Origin: an uncultured bacterium
GTDB taxonomy: Bacteria; Patescibacteriota; Minisyncoccia; Phycocordibacterales; UBA9973
Length of the DNA stretch: 47,618 nucleotides
Reading direction: 5' to 3'
Assembly (NCBI GenBank): GCA_903825255.1
Contig: CAIJZZ010000038.1
Coordinates: 1 to 47,618, forward strand
A program made the translations under genes and the position numbers. This document shows positions 7,725 to 16,308 of this stretch, piece after piece. Each line of letters opens with the position of its first letter. The first letter of the stretch is position 1. The notes below the pieces were generated by a model. That model made no database searches, was not told the DNA's origin, and saw nothing but the letters and a program-made list of their open reading frames with translations.

Positions 7725-10418
7725 ATGAAACCAGAAAAAAATATAGACAAAATAACGATTAAAGGGGCGCGGACCCATAATCTAAAAAATATAAACGTTG
7801 AAATGCCACGAAATAAAATGGTGGTAATTACGGGCGTCTCCGGTAGTGGTAAGTCATCGCTTGCTTTTGACACGATCTTTGCGGAAGGGCAGAGACGTTA
7901 TGTGGAGTCACTCTCTTCTTATGCACGACAATTTTTAAACCAAATGCCGAAGCCGGATGTAGATGAAATCACCGGGCTTTCTCCGGCGATTTCCATTGAT
8001 CAAAAATCTCGATCGAACAATCCTCGTTCAACTGTGGCGACGATTACCGAAATTTATGATTATCTACGTGTGATGTATGCGCGCATCGGGCATCCGCATT
8101 GTCCGGAATGTGGTGAGGAAATTAAAAAACTTTCCAACGAAGAAATCGTGAATTTTATTTTGGAGAAAGTAAAAGATTTAGAGAAATCTTCCCAACGTCC
8201 TCTCCGGAATTCGCACTCTATCTTGGAAGGGCAAGGTCTTTCTGGCCGCAGCGAAGATTCCTCCGAGGATACTGGAAAGATTTCTAAAACCCAAAAAGGG
8301 AGACGTTCGGTGATGGGCGTCGAATGGAATGAAACTAATATAAATATTTTTGCACCGATTGTGCGAGGGAGAAAAGGGGAGCATTATCAATTACTTTATG
8401 ATTTACTCGGGAAAGGTTTTTCTGAAATTTCTTTAGATGGAGTAATGAAAAAGTTGCGTGAACAAATAATTCTTTCTAAAACTAAAGCGCACAACATCGA
8501 TGTACTCGTGGATCGTTTTGCGGTGCATGAATTTTCTGATAGTAAGGAGGCGAGTCGAATGCGCTTAGCTGAAGCCGTCGAGCGAGCATTGCTCGAATCG
8601 CATGGCCTTGTGACTGTACGAATTTTAGACGAAGAATTTATTATGTCCGCAAATTTAGCTTGTAAAAATGATGGCTTTTCTTTCCCGGAAATTGAACCAC
8701 GTTTATTTTCTTTCAACTCTCCGTATGGTGCTTGTGTGGCTTGTAATGGCCTCGGTACAAAATATTTTGGTGGAGATGAAGTTTGTGACGAATGTCATGG
8801 CGCACGTTTGCGACCAGAAGCCTTGAATGTATTCATAAATGCGGGCAAAACCCGAAAAAATATTTTAGAACTTTCTTCTTTTTCAATCGCTGATGCACTA
8901 GAATTTTTCAAAACTTTAAAACTCACTGACCAAGAGAAAGATATTTCTGTGCCTGTGGTTCGCGAGATTGAGGCCCGATTGCAATTTATGCTCGATGTAG
9001 GACTGGATTATTTACAACTTTCACGTAAAGCCAATACTCTCTCTGGTGGGGAAGCACAGCGTATTCGATTAGCTTCACAATTGGGCTCCAGATTAGTGGG
9101 GGCTTTGTATGTGCTCGATGAACCAACGATTGGATTACATCAACGTGATAATGATAGATTAATAAAAACCTTAATTAATTTACGTGATTTAGGTAATACA
9201 ATTATTATTGTGGAGCATGACGAAAATACTATTTATGCATCGGATTATATTGTGGACATCGGACCGAAAGCTGGTGTGCACGGAGGAGAAGTCGTTGTGT
9301 CTGGATATTTGGATGAACTTTTAACAGCGAAAAAAAATGTGAGCGGCTCAAGGACCTTGGCTTATCTACGCGAAGAAGAAAAAATAGAATTACCTAAAAA
9401 ACGCCGAGAGAAAAAAGGTGCACTTCGGATTACTGGTGGAAAAGTTTTTAATATAAATAATTTAAATGTAGAAGTACCACTTGGTGTAATGACGACGATT
9501 ACTGGAGTTTCTGGTTCTGGTAAAAGTTCTTTTATGTATGAAATTTTGCATAAGAATTTACAAGCGCGATACGAGCGGGCTTTTAGAAGTGCGAAAACTT
9601 ATAATTGTACTTCTTTTACCGGGACAGAATATTTAACTCGAGCCATTTTGATTGATCAATCACCAATCGGCCGAACACCGAGGTCTAATGTTGCTACTTA
9701 TACTGGAGCCTTTACTCACATTCGTGAATTATTTGCGACGACCGAAGAAGCTCGTTTGCGAGGTTGGAAAGCGAATCGTTTTTCTTTTAATGTAAAAGGT
9801 GGACGCTGTGAAGCGTGCGAAGGGAATGGCCAAATCGCCGTCGAGATGCATTTTTTGCCTACAGTATATGTGACTTGTGATGTTTGTAATGGTAAGCGTT
9901 TTGACAATGAAACTCTCACGGTGAAATATAAGAAAAAAAATATTTATGATGTTTTAAAAATGACGGTGGAACAAAGTTTAGTTTTCTTTAAAGATATTCC
10001 GCAAATTGCTGATAGATTACAAACTTTAATGGAAGTAGGACTGGGTTATTTAGAGCTCGGTCAAAGTGCGACGACGCTCTCGGGTGGTGAAGCACAGCGA
10101 GTAAAAATTTCAAGCGAGCTTTATCGTCCACATCTAGAAAAAACAATTTATTTATTAGATGAACCGACGGTAGGACTTCATTATGATGATGTAGCAAAAC
10201 TTTTGGAAGTTTTAAATAAATTAGTGTCGAAAGGGAATACTGTCGTTTTAATTGAACACAACTTAGATATTATTAAATGCTCAGATTATATTATTGATAT
10301 TGGCCCGGAAGGTGGAGTGAATGGTGGAAACTTAGTCGCTAAAGGTACGCCAGAAGAAATCGCAAACAGTCCAAAAAGTTACACTGGAAAATATTTAAAG
10401 AAGGTATTAAAAAGGTAA
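7725..10418 (+). CDS. uvrA: Excinuclease ABC subunit A
   Basis: [58 protein letters not shown], two zinc modules, [17 protein letters not shown]. Confidence 0.98.
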   Translation: MKPEKNIDKITIKGARTHNLKNINVEMPRNKMVVITGVSGSGKSSLAFDTIFAEGQRRYVESLSSYARQFLNQMPKPDVDEITGLSPAISIDQKSRSNNPRSTVATITEIYDYLRVMYARIGHPHCPECGEEIKKLSNEEIVNFILEKVKDLEKSSQRPLRNSHSILEGQGLSGRSEDSSEDTGKISKTQKGRRSVMGVEWNETNINIFAPIVRGRKGEHYQLLYDLLGKGFSEISLDGVMKKLREQIILSKTKAHNIDVLVDRFAVHEFSDSKEASRMRLAEAVERALLESHGLVTVRILDEEFIMSANLACKNDGFSFPEIEPRLFSFNSPYGACVACNGLGTKYFGGDEVCDECHGARLRPEALNVFINAGKTRKNILELSSFSIADALEFFKTLKLTDQEKDISVPVVREIEARLQFMLDVGLDYLQLSRKANTLSGGEAQRIRLASQLGSRLVGALYVLDEPTIGLHQRDNDRLIKTLINLRDLGNTIIIVEHDENTIYASDYIVDIGPKAGVHGGEVVVSGYLDELLTAKKNVSGSRTLAYLREEEKIELPKKRREKKGALRITGGKVFNINNLNVEVPLGVMTTITGVSGSGKSSFMYEILHKNLQARYERAFRSAKTYNCTSFTGTEYLTRAILIDQSPIGRTPRSNVATYTGAFTHIRELFATTEEARLRGWKANRFSFNVKGGRCEACEGNGQIAVEMHFLPTVYVTCDVCNGKRFDNETLTVKYKKKNIYDVLKMTVEQSLVFFKDIPQIADRLQTLMEVGLGYLELGQSATTLSGGEAQRVKISSELYRPHLEKTIYLLDEPTVGLHYDDVAKLLEVLNKLVSKGNTVVLIEHNLDIIKCSDYIIDIGPEGGVNGGNLVAKGTPEEIANSPKSYTGKYLKKVLKR
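8177..8285 (+). repeat. Degenerate palindromic element (family A) inside uvrA
   Basis: Arms tttagagaaatcttcccaacgtcctc / gaggatactggaaagatttctaaa pair imperfectly (about 18/24); core ctctccggaattcgcactctatcttggaagggcaaggtctttctggccgcagcgaagattcctccgag clearly matches the polA copy. Confidence 0.87.
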
Positions 10419-10424
10419 ATTTTT

Positions 10425-11789
10425 ATGAATATTAAAGATATTAAAAAATTTAATATCCCAAATACCCCAGGAGTATATTTTTTTCTAAAAGGTAAAAGTA
10501 TTATTTATATTGGCAAAGCAACTTCATTAAAAGATAGGGTTAAAAGTTATTTTAATAAAGACTTGATTAGTATGCGCGGACCAGTAATCTTAGAGATGGT
10601 TTTCCAAGCGGATAAAATAAAATGGGAGAAAACAGACAGTGTGCTCGAAGCCTTAATCTTAGAAGCAGAGTTAATTAAAAAATATCAGCCGAAATATAAT
10701 ACTAAAGAAAAATCAGATAAGAGTTTCAATTATGTTTGTTTTACTAAAAGTAATCTACGCCGTGGCGTAGATGATTTACCGAAGGTTATTGTCGTACGAG
10801 GAAGAGTTGTGCAACACTCGGTGTTGAACAAATATAATAAAATATATGGGCCATTTCCCAATAGTACACAACTAAAAGAAGGTTTAAAAATAATTCGACG
10901 AATCTTCCCATTTTTAGATGATAAATCAAAAAAGTATTACAAATTTTATAAACAAGTTGATTTAGTACCTGACATTTCAAATGAAGAAAAAATTAAAAAA
11001 TACAAAGCAAATGTAAAAAATATTGAATTATTTTTTCAGGGAAAAAAGAAAAAATTAATAAAAGATTTACAGAAAGAGATGATGCAATTAGCGAAAAAGC
11101 ATGAGTTTGAAAAAGCAGGCGAAGTTAAAAGACAAATTTTTGCCTTAAAACATATAAACGATATTGCTCTGATTAAGCAGGATGTTTCGCAGAAAAATGC
11201 TTTTACTCAGGTCCTCGGGTCGCCTGTGCATAAATCTAAAAAAGAACAGGCTCAACCAGACCATTCGCAAAAGCATTTTTCTGCCACACAAGATTTTCGT
11301 GGTGAGTCCGAGAGTATTTTCTCTGAAGGCAAAACCTATTCAACTTTTCGCATTGAAGCCTATGATGTGGCACATATGAGTGGCAGAAATATGGTGGGAG
11401 TGATGACGGTGGTGGAGGACGGGGAAATAAATAAAAATGAATACAGAAAATTCAAAATCAAAACTCAAAGTGGGGCCAATGATACTGGTGCGCTAGGGGA
11501 GATAATAGAAAGGAGACTTGTACACACAGAATGGAACTACCCGAATTTGATAGTGGTGGATGGGGGTAAGGCACAAATAAATGCGGTAGAAAAAATATTT
11601 AAAAAAGTGGGGATTGGTATTCCAATTGTGTCAGTCTTAAAAGACGAAAAACATAAGCCAAAAGATATTTTAGGAAGGCGTGATTTGGCAACAAAATATG
11701 AAAAAGAAATTCTATTAGCCAACAGTGAAGCGCACAGGTTTGCTATTAGCTATCATAAACAAATGCGTGGAAAAAATTTTTTGAAATAA
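10425..11789 (+). CDS. uvrC: Excinuclease ABC subunit C (no C-terminal HhH region visible)
   Basis: GIY-YIG domain TPGVYFFLKGKSIIYIGKATSLKDRVKSYF; UVR region; RIEAYDVAHMSGRNMVGVM, LIVVDGGKAQ. Confidence 0.95.
   Translation: MNIKDIKKFNIPNTPGVYFFLKGKSIIYIGKATSLKDRVKSYFNKDLISMRGPVILEMVFQADKIKWEKTDSVLEALILEAELIKKYQPKYNTKEKSDKSFNYVCFTKSNLRRGVDDLPKVIVVRGRVVQHSVLNKYNKIYGPFPNSTQLKEGLKIIRRIFPFLDDKSKKYYKFYKQVDLVPDISNEEKIKKYKANVKNIELFFQGKKKKLIKDLQKEMMQLAKKHEFEKAGEVKRQIFALKHINDIALIKQDVSQKNAFTQVLGSPVHKSKKEQAQPDHSQKHFSATQDFRGESESIFSEGKTYSTFRIEAYDVAHMSGRNMVGVMTVVEDGEINKNEYRKFKIKTQSGANDTGALGEIIERRLVHTEWNYPNLIVVDGGKAQINAVEKIFKKVGIGIPIVSVLKDEKHKPKDILGRRDLATKYEKEILLANSEAHRFAISYHKQMRGKNFLK
10753..10772 (+). repeat. 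Mini-palindrome in uvrC (9-bp arms, 2-nt loop)
   Basis: atctacgcc-gt-ggcgtagat exact inverted repeat. Confidence 0.75.
10807..10831 (+). repeat. Mini-palindrome in uvrC (11-bp arms, 1 mismatch)
   Basis: ttgtgcaacac-tcg-gtgttgaacaa. Confidence 0.7.
11189..11284 (+). repeat. Palindromic element (family B) inside uvrC, perfect 16-bp arms
   Basis: gcagaaaaatgctttt (11189-11204) versus aaaagcatttttctgc (11269-11284); core aggtcctcgggt...ggctcaaccagaccattcgca shared with the second uvrB element. Confidence 0.9.
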
Positions 11790-11816
11790 TGTTACTATTT
11801 AATTATCATCAAATAT

Positions 11817-12296
11817 ATGCAAAACTCGAAAGAAAATATTTTAATAATGGCAGATATTCGAAGCACGCAAAACGTCGGAGCGATGTTTCGTACCGCTGAT
11901 GCAGCAGGAATTTCTAAAATATATTTGACTGGTTATACTCCAGCACCAGTGGACCGCTTTGGGAAAAAAAGGCAGGACGTAGCCAAGTCTGCTCTCGGAG
12001 CAGAAAATTTTGTTTTTTGGGAATCTAAAAAAAGCCTGCCCGCCCTTATTCACAGATTGAGGCGGGAAGGTTTTCAAATTATTGCCATTGAACAATCAAA
12101 GAATTCTATTGACTATAAAAAAGTAAAATTACAAACAAGGAATGCCTTTATTATGGGCACAGAGGTTTCTGGTATTCCAAAAAGTATTTTAAATAAATGT
12201 GATATTATTGCGGAGATTTCAATGCTTGGGAAAAAAGAGTCACTCAATGTTTCTGTGGCTACTGGCATCGCTCTTTTTCGGATTTTAAATATTTAG
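11817..12296 (+). CDS. SpoU/TrmH-family RNA 2'-O-methyltransferase
   Basis: ADIRSTQNVGAMFRTADAAGISKIYLTGYTP ... FIMGTEVSGIPKSIL ... ISMLGKKESLNVSVATGIALF. Confidence 0.92.
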   Translation: MQNSKENILIMADIRSTQNVGAMFRTADAAGISKIYLTGYTPAPVDRFGKKRQDVAKSALGAENFVFWESKKSLPALIHRLRREGFQIIAIEQSKNSIDYKKVKLQTRNAFIMGTEVSGIPKSILNKCDIIAEISMLGKKESLNVSVATGIALFRILNI

Positions 12297-12304
12297 GCAA
12301 AACA

Positions 12305-12330
12305 AAAGCCTCTTTTTACATAGAGGCTTT
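12305..12330. terminator. Bidirectional terminator between convergent genes
   Basis: aaagcctct...agaggcttt 9-bp stem between 11817-12296(+) and 12356-12970(-). Confidence 0.7.
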
Positions 12331-12355
12331 GCTTTAAATTTTTTGATAATAAGTA

Positions 12356-12970
12356 TCAAGACTTTTTGTGGCCGAAGATATATTTTACTATATCTCTTAC
12401 ACATTTCCAGTTATCAATCTCACTAACCGGTATTGATATTTCGTATTTTTCTTCCAGTTTCAATAAAACTTTTTTCAGATCAATGTGATCTGCTCCTATC
12501 CAATTTCTAAATATCGGGTCCTTCCTTAATTCATCTGCAGCTAATTCCCAACTAACGACATCAACAATAATTTTTATAACTTCTTCTTCTATTGGTTCGA
12601 TATCTTTATTTGTCCATATTTCCCATGTTTTTTCTACTTCCTCTTTTGAAATTTTGTGAATAGGGTCGGCATTTCTATGGCTTGAAAACAAAATTTTATT
12701 ATTTTCATAACGAAAACTGAAATCAGTACCCATAATTTTTAAGATTTCTGGGATATGATTTATGCTTTCTAAATTATAGAAATCTGATTTAACTCTTTTT
12801 AGTTCTTTCTCAAAAAAGAATATTGTAGGCTTGGTTAGGTTTTCACTTCCCACAATTAAGGAAAAAATTATTTTTTTAGTATCACAGCTGATATTGTTAA
12901 ATAAAATTATTAAATTTTGTAAAGCAACGACTTGCTTTGCTGGTGCTGGTGTTAATGTTGAATTTTTCAT
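12356..12970 (-). CDS. Hypothetical protein with C-terminal acyl-carrier-protein-like domain that lacks the phosphopantetheine serine
   Basis: C-term IEEEVIKIIVDVVSWELAADELRKDPIFRNWIGADHIDLKKVLLKLEEKYEISIPVSEIDNWKCVRDIVKYIFGHK aligns by eye along the whole of E. coli AcpP (GADSLD becomes GADHID). Confidence 0.65.
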   Translation of the reverse strand: MKNSTLTPAPAKQVVALQNLIILFNNISCDTKKIIFSLIVGSENLTKPTIFFFEKELKRVKSDFYNLESINHIPEILKIMGTDFSFRYENNKILFSSHRNADPIHKISKEEVEKTWEIWTNKDIEPIEEEVIKIIVDVVSWELAADELRKDPIFRNWIGADHIDLKKVLLKLEEKYEISIPVSEIDNWKCVRDIVKYIFGHKKS

Positions 12971-13118
12971 ATATTTAAATTTTAGTTATTAATTTTATTA
13001 ATTGCCCCAAAAATCCTTAAAGACCCTTAAGGCAACTAATAAAAATAACCTAAATCTATTTTTCAAAATACTGATATTTGTTTTGAATTTACCATGGATT
13101 ATATTTAAAGTCAAAAAC

Positions 13119-13997
13119 TTATTTTTGATGCACTGAACAATAGTGGGCGCTGCGGCCGTTGATGATTTTGCGCAAAATTATGCCCTTACAATTTTTCTTT
13201 TGGCATTTTTCACCAGCTCGACGGTAAGCCATATGATGCATTTGAAATTCTCCTTTTTGTCCATAAATATTTCGGTAGTCAGACATAGAGTCTCCACCGA
13301 AATCAATGCCTTTCCTTAAAAGTTTTTTTGTATTTTGAAATATTTTTAATAATTCTTTTTCCTTTATGTTTTTAACTCTTCTTTCTGGATGAATACCAGA
13401 ATGCCAAAGTATTTCATCTGAATAGATGTTGCCAATACCCACAATCACAGATTGGTCTAGTAAAACAGTTTTGATTTTACCATTTGGTTTTTTACTTAGT
13501 CGTTCCTTCAAAATTTTGAAAGTAAAATTTTTGTCTAGTGGTTCAGGTCCGAGATTTTGTAAATGCCTAGAATCTTGAATATTTTTTGTATCTAATAATG
13601 TGATCTTTCCAAACTTGCGAATATCTGAAAATGCTAAGCATTTGGATTTAGATAAATAAAAAATAAAATGAATAAAAGGACGGTCCTTAAGAGAGTTTCC
13701 CCAAGGACCGTCCTTAAAAGAGCCAAATAACAAATTCCCAGTCATTTTCATGTGGATTAACACTGTCTTGTCTCCCGATAAATATATTAAAATATTTTTA
13801 GCTCTTCGTTCTACTGATAAGATTTTTTTATTTTTTATTTCATTTTTAAAAACAGTAAAATATTTCGGATTCGCAACCGTATCTTTTTTACGTTTATCTT
13901 TAGTGTTTAAATCAGTCCAGACATCTAGTATTTTAAAGCCCACAACCTCTTTTTGAAGGCCTCGAACTGTTGTTTCTACTTCTGGTAGCTCTGGCAT
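13119..13997 (-). CDS. mutM: Formamidopyrimidine-DNA glycosylase
   Basis: MPELPEVETTVRGLQ N-terminus, DQSVIVGIGNIYSDEILW, C-terminal zinc-finger-like CQKKNCKGIILRKIINGRSAHYCSVHQK. Confidence 0.96.
   Translation of the reverse strand: MPELPEVETTVRGLQKEVVGFKILDVWTDLNTKDKRKKDTVANPKYFTVFKNEIKNKKILSVERRAKNILIYLSGDKTVLIHMKMTGNLLFGSFKDGPWGNSLKDRPFIHFIFYLSKSKCLAFSDIRKFGKITLLDTKNIQDSRHLQNLGPEPLDKNFTFKILKERLSKKPNGKIKTVLLDQSVIVGIGNIYSDEILWHSGIHPERRVKNIKEKELLKIFQNTKKLLRKGIDFGGDSMSDYRNIYGQKGEFQMHHMAYRRAGEKCQKKNCKGIILRKIINGRSAHYCSVHQK
13676..13715 (-). repeat. Mini-palindromic insertion inside mutM (perfect 13-bp arms)
   Basis: aaggacggtcctt (13676-13688) versus aaggaccgtcctt (13703-13715); encodes SFKDGPWGNSLKDRPF. 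Confidence 0.75.
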
Positions 13998-14035
13998 GGT
14001 ATCATTATAGAATGGATTTAATTAAAAAGCACAAA

Positions 14036-14884
14036 ATGAAAAAAATATTCTGGATAACCCTTTTAATTTTTTGTTTTTTTCCTTTTGTGTCCCAAGCGGC
14101 ACAAATAAAGACAGTTAAAATAATAAAACCAATCAAAATTTTAATCGTGCCTGGTCATGATAATGAAGTGTGGGGAGCACAATACAAAAATCTTAAGGAA
14201 GCAGATATGAATTTAGTCTTGGCAACCCAAATTTATAATTTATTAAAAAAGGATAAAAGATATAAAGTGTACATTACTCGTAACTCTCAAGGTTATGTAA
14301 AAGAATTTGCTGATTATTTTATGACTGAAAAAGATAACATTATTACTTTTAAAACTAAAGCAAAAGAGGCGACCCAAAATAAAATTGATACTGGTAGTTT
14401 AATAAGTAAAATAAATGTTCCACATAATGCAGTCTCAGCTGATACTTCTATAAAATTATATGGTATTAATAAATGGGCTAACGAAAATAAAATAGATTTG
14501 GTTTTAAGTGTGCACTTTGATGATACAAATCGTAGTACTCTCTCAGAAATTGGGCCATATAAAGGGTTTACTGTTTATTATCCAGATTCACAAATGGCTA
14601 ATGCAAAAGAAAGTGTTAGTGTAGCTAAAAGCATTTTTAATAAACTTCATAAAAAATTTACGACAAGTACTTATCCTGAAGAAAATAATGGTTTTGTTTC
14701 TGACCAAAAATTAATTGCACTTGGTGCAAGTGGCACACTTAATTCTACTGTTCGGGCTGTTCTTATAGAGTATGGATATATTTATAGATTTGGAAATAGT
14801 GCTATGCGCCATAAATTTTACACCAATGCTGCAAGTTTAACTGCTCAAGGTATCACAAATTATTTCTTCCCAGCAAAAAAATAG
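14036..14884 (+). CDS. N-acetylmuramoyl-L-alanine amidase-like secreted protein (Amidase_3-like)
   Basis: Signal peptide MKKIFWITLLIFCFFPFVSQAA; ILIVPGHDNEVWGAQ, EADMNLVLATQIYNLL, VYITRN, DLVLSVHFDD, VLIEYGYI. Track start 13970 overlaps mutM; the internal ATG is preferred. Confidence 0.75.
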   Translation: MKKIFWITLLIFCFFPFVSQAAQIKTVKIIKPIKILIVPGHDNEVWGAQYKNLKEADMNLVLATQIYNLLKKDKRYKVYITRNSQGYVKEFADYFMTEKDNIITFKTKAKEATQNKIDTGSLISKINVPHNAVSADTSIKLYGINKWANENKIDLVLSVHFDDTNRSTLSEIGPYKGFTVYYPDSQMANAKESVSVAKSIFNKLHKKFTTSTYPEENNGFVSDQKLIALGASGTLNSTVRAVLIEYGYIYRFGNSAMRHKFYTNAASLTAQGITNYFFPAKK

Positions 14885-14891
14885 GACTAAT

Positions 14892-15482
14892 TTATTTATT
14901 ACCTAAAATTTTTAGAGCTTCACGGATTTTAATATTTATGTCTGCTTTTTGGGTGACTTTCTTTAAGGCTTCGCGAGCTTGGTTTTGTGAGTAACCGAGA
15001 GACTTGAGTGCTTCGAGTGTATCCATTTCATTTTCAAGTGAACCGTCAGATTCTTCTCTGCCCATTTTGTCACGCAATTCTATAACAATTTTTTCAGCCG
15101 TTTTTCGGCCGATGCCAGAGATTTTTGTCAGGTAGGAAGTGTCTCCAGTGCCGATAGCTTTTCGAAGAGTTTCAATGGAGGCGATACTCAATATTACAAG
15201 GGCTGATTTTGGGCCGATACCAGAAACTCCTAAAAGCATTTCAAAAAACTCTAATTCTTTATGTTCCAAGAAACCATATAAATCAAAAGCATCTTCACGC
15301 ACATGAGTATGAATCCAAAATGAAACAATTTCGTTTATTTTTTCTTGCCCTGAGTTTTGTCTAAGGGTTAATCTAGAAAGAGTGTCAGGCGAAACAGCTA
15401 TTTTGTAGCCAATATTATTTGTCTCCACAATGACAAATTTGTCTGTTTTTAAAATAATTTTCCCTTTTATACTACCGATCAT
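14892..15482 (-). CDS. ruvA: Holliday junction branch migration protein RuvA
   Basis: MIGSIKGKI..., HTHVREDAFDLYGF, GVSGIGPKSALVILS, GIGRKTAEKIVIELRDK. Confidence 0.96.
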   Translation of the reverse strand: MIGSIKGKIILKTDKFVIVETNNIGYKIAVSPDTLSRLTLRQNSGQEKINEIVSFWIHTHVREDAFDLYGFLEHKELEFFEMLLGVSGIGPKSALVILSIASIETLRKAIGTGDTSYLTKISGIGRKTAEKIVIELRDKMGREESDGSLENEMDTLEALKSLGYSQNQAREALKKVTQKADINIKIREALKILGNK

Positions 15483-15554
15483 ATGCTTATCATATCATAT
15501 TTATAATATTAAATAAGATTTGCTTTTTCTTGGGTTTTCTGTTATCTTATATCC

Positions 15555-15806
15555 ATGCCTATTACACAATCAGCTAAAAAAGCGATTCGAGGATCCCTTC
15601 GCAAGAAGGCTTTTAATGATCGTCGAAAGCGCGTAATGAAAGAGCTTATTAAGAAAATTGAGAAAACTGCCAAAACAGACAAAAAAGAAGCAGAAAAAAT
15701 GCTTAGTTCTGTTTTTCAAGCTGTTGATAAAGCAGCGAAAAAGGGAGTAATCAAGAAAAATAACGCTGCCAATAAAAAGTCTCGACTTTCTAGATTAGTT
15801 AAATAA
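15555..15806 (+). CDS. rpsT: 30S ribosomal protein S20
   Basis: MPITQSAKKAIRGSLRKKAFNDRRKR...GVIKKNNAANKKSRLSRLVK. Confidence 0.93.
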   Translation: MPITQSAKKAIRGSLRKKAFNDRRKRVMKELIKKIEKTAKTDKKEAEKMLSSVFQAVDKAAKKGVIKKNNAANKKSRLSRLVK

Positions 15807-15813
15807 AAATTTT

Positions 15814-15919
15814 AAAAAGAAACTTTATTTTTTAGGGTACGGATTTTTTGAAGCTTAAAAAATCCTGAAGTTCTCGGCTCGCCAGCCTCGAAACCCCCTA
15901 AAAAATAAAGTTTCTTTTT
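15814..15919. repeat. Intergenic palindromic element (family C): perfect 24-bp outer arms with two inner hairpins
   Basis: aaaaagaaactttattttttaggg (15814-15837) versus ccctaaaaaataaagtttcttttt (15896-15919); inner ggattttttgaagcttaaaaaatcc and ggctcgccagcc. Confidence 0.92.
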
Positions 15920-15924
15920 GTTTA

Positions 15925-16025
15925 CAGAAATACTTGTTTTAGAAAACATTGCACAGGCCGACTGGGCCGAGCATAGCAAAAATTCAGTAGAATTTTATGC
16001 GTGTTTTATAAAATAAGTATTTCTG
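15925..16025. repeat. Intergenic palindromic element (family D): 23-bp arms, 21/23 paired, structured core
   Basis: cagaaatacttgttttagaaaac versus gttttataaaataagtatttctg; core attgcacaggccgactgggccgagcatagcaaaaattcagtagaattttatgc. Confidence 0.85.
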
Positions 16026-16038
16026 CTAGAATATAACT

Positions 16039-16305
16039 ATGACTTCTCATTTATTAGAATTTTACGGAACTGAATGCCCTCATTGCATACGTATGCATGA
16101 GCTAGTTGTGCGTTTAGAAAAAGAAGAGGGGATAAAGGTTGAAGCTATTGAGGTTTGGCACAATAAAGAGAATGAGAAAAGGTTAATTGAATTAGACAAA
16201 GATTTTTGTGGTGGTGTGCCATTTTATTACAATACTAAATCACAAAAATGGATTTGCGGAGAGGGAAGTTATGAAGAATTAAAAGCTTGGGCCGAAGGGA
16301 AATAA
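16039..16305 (+). CDS. Thioredoxin/glutaredoxin-like protein with CPHC motif
   Basis: LLEFYGTECPHCIRMHELV ... GGVPFYYN (cis-Pro). Confidence 0.8.
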   Translation: MTSHLLEFYGTECPHCIRMHELVVRLEKEEGIKVEAIEVWHNKENEKRLIELDKDFCGGVPFYYNTKSQKWICGEGSYEELKAWAEGK

Positions 16306-16308
16306 AAA

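Noticed and set aside
8578-8600. cgagcattgctcg dyad in uvrA
   Set aside because: Lies in conserved UvrA sequence ([12 protein letters not shown]) with no inserted residues; probably codon-level chance.
12029-12067. GC-rich cccgccc...aggcggg in the SpoU methyltransferase gene as another palindromic insertion
   Set aside because: Weak stem, and the encoded SLPALIHRLRREGFQI fits an ordinary SpoU alignment without an obvious insertion.
15340-15375. RuvA segment LRQNSGQEKIN (cccttagacaaaactcaggg on the coding strand) as a mini-palindrome
   Set aside because: Only a 7-bp stem with a mismatch; not distinguishable from chance without orthologue comparison.
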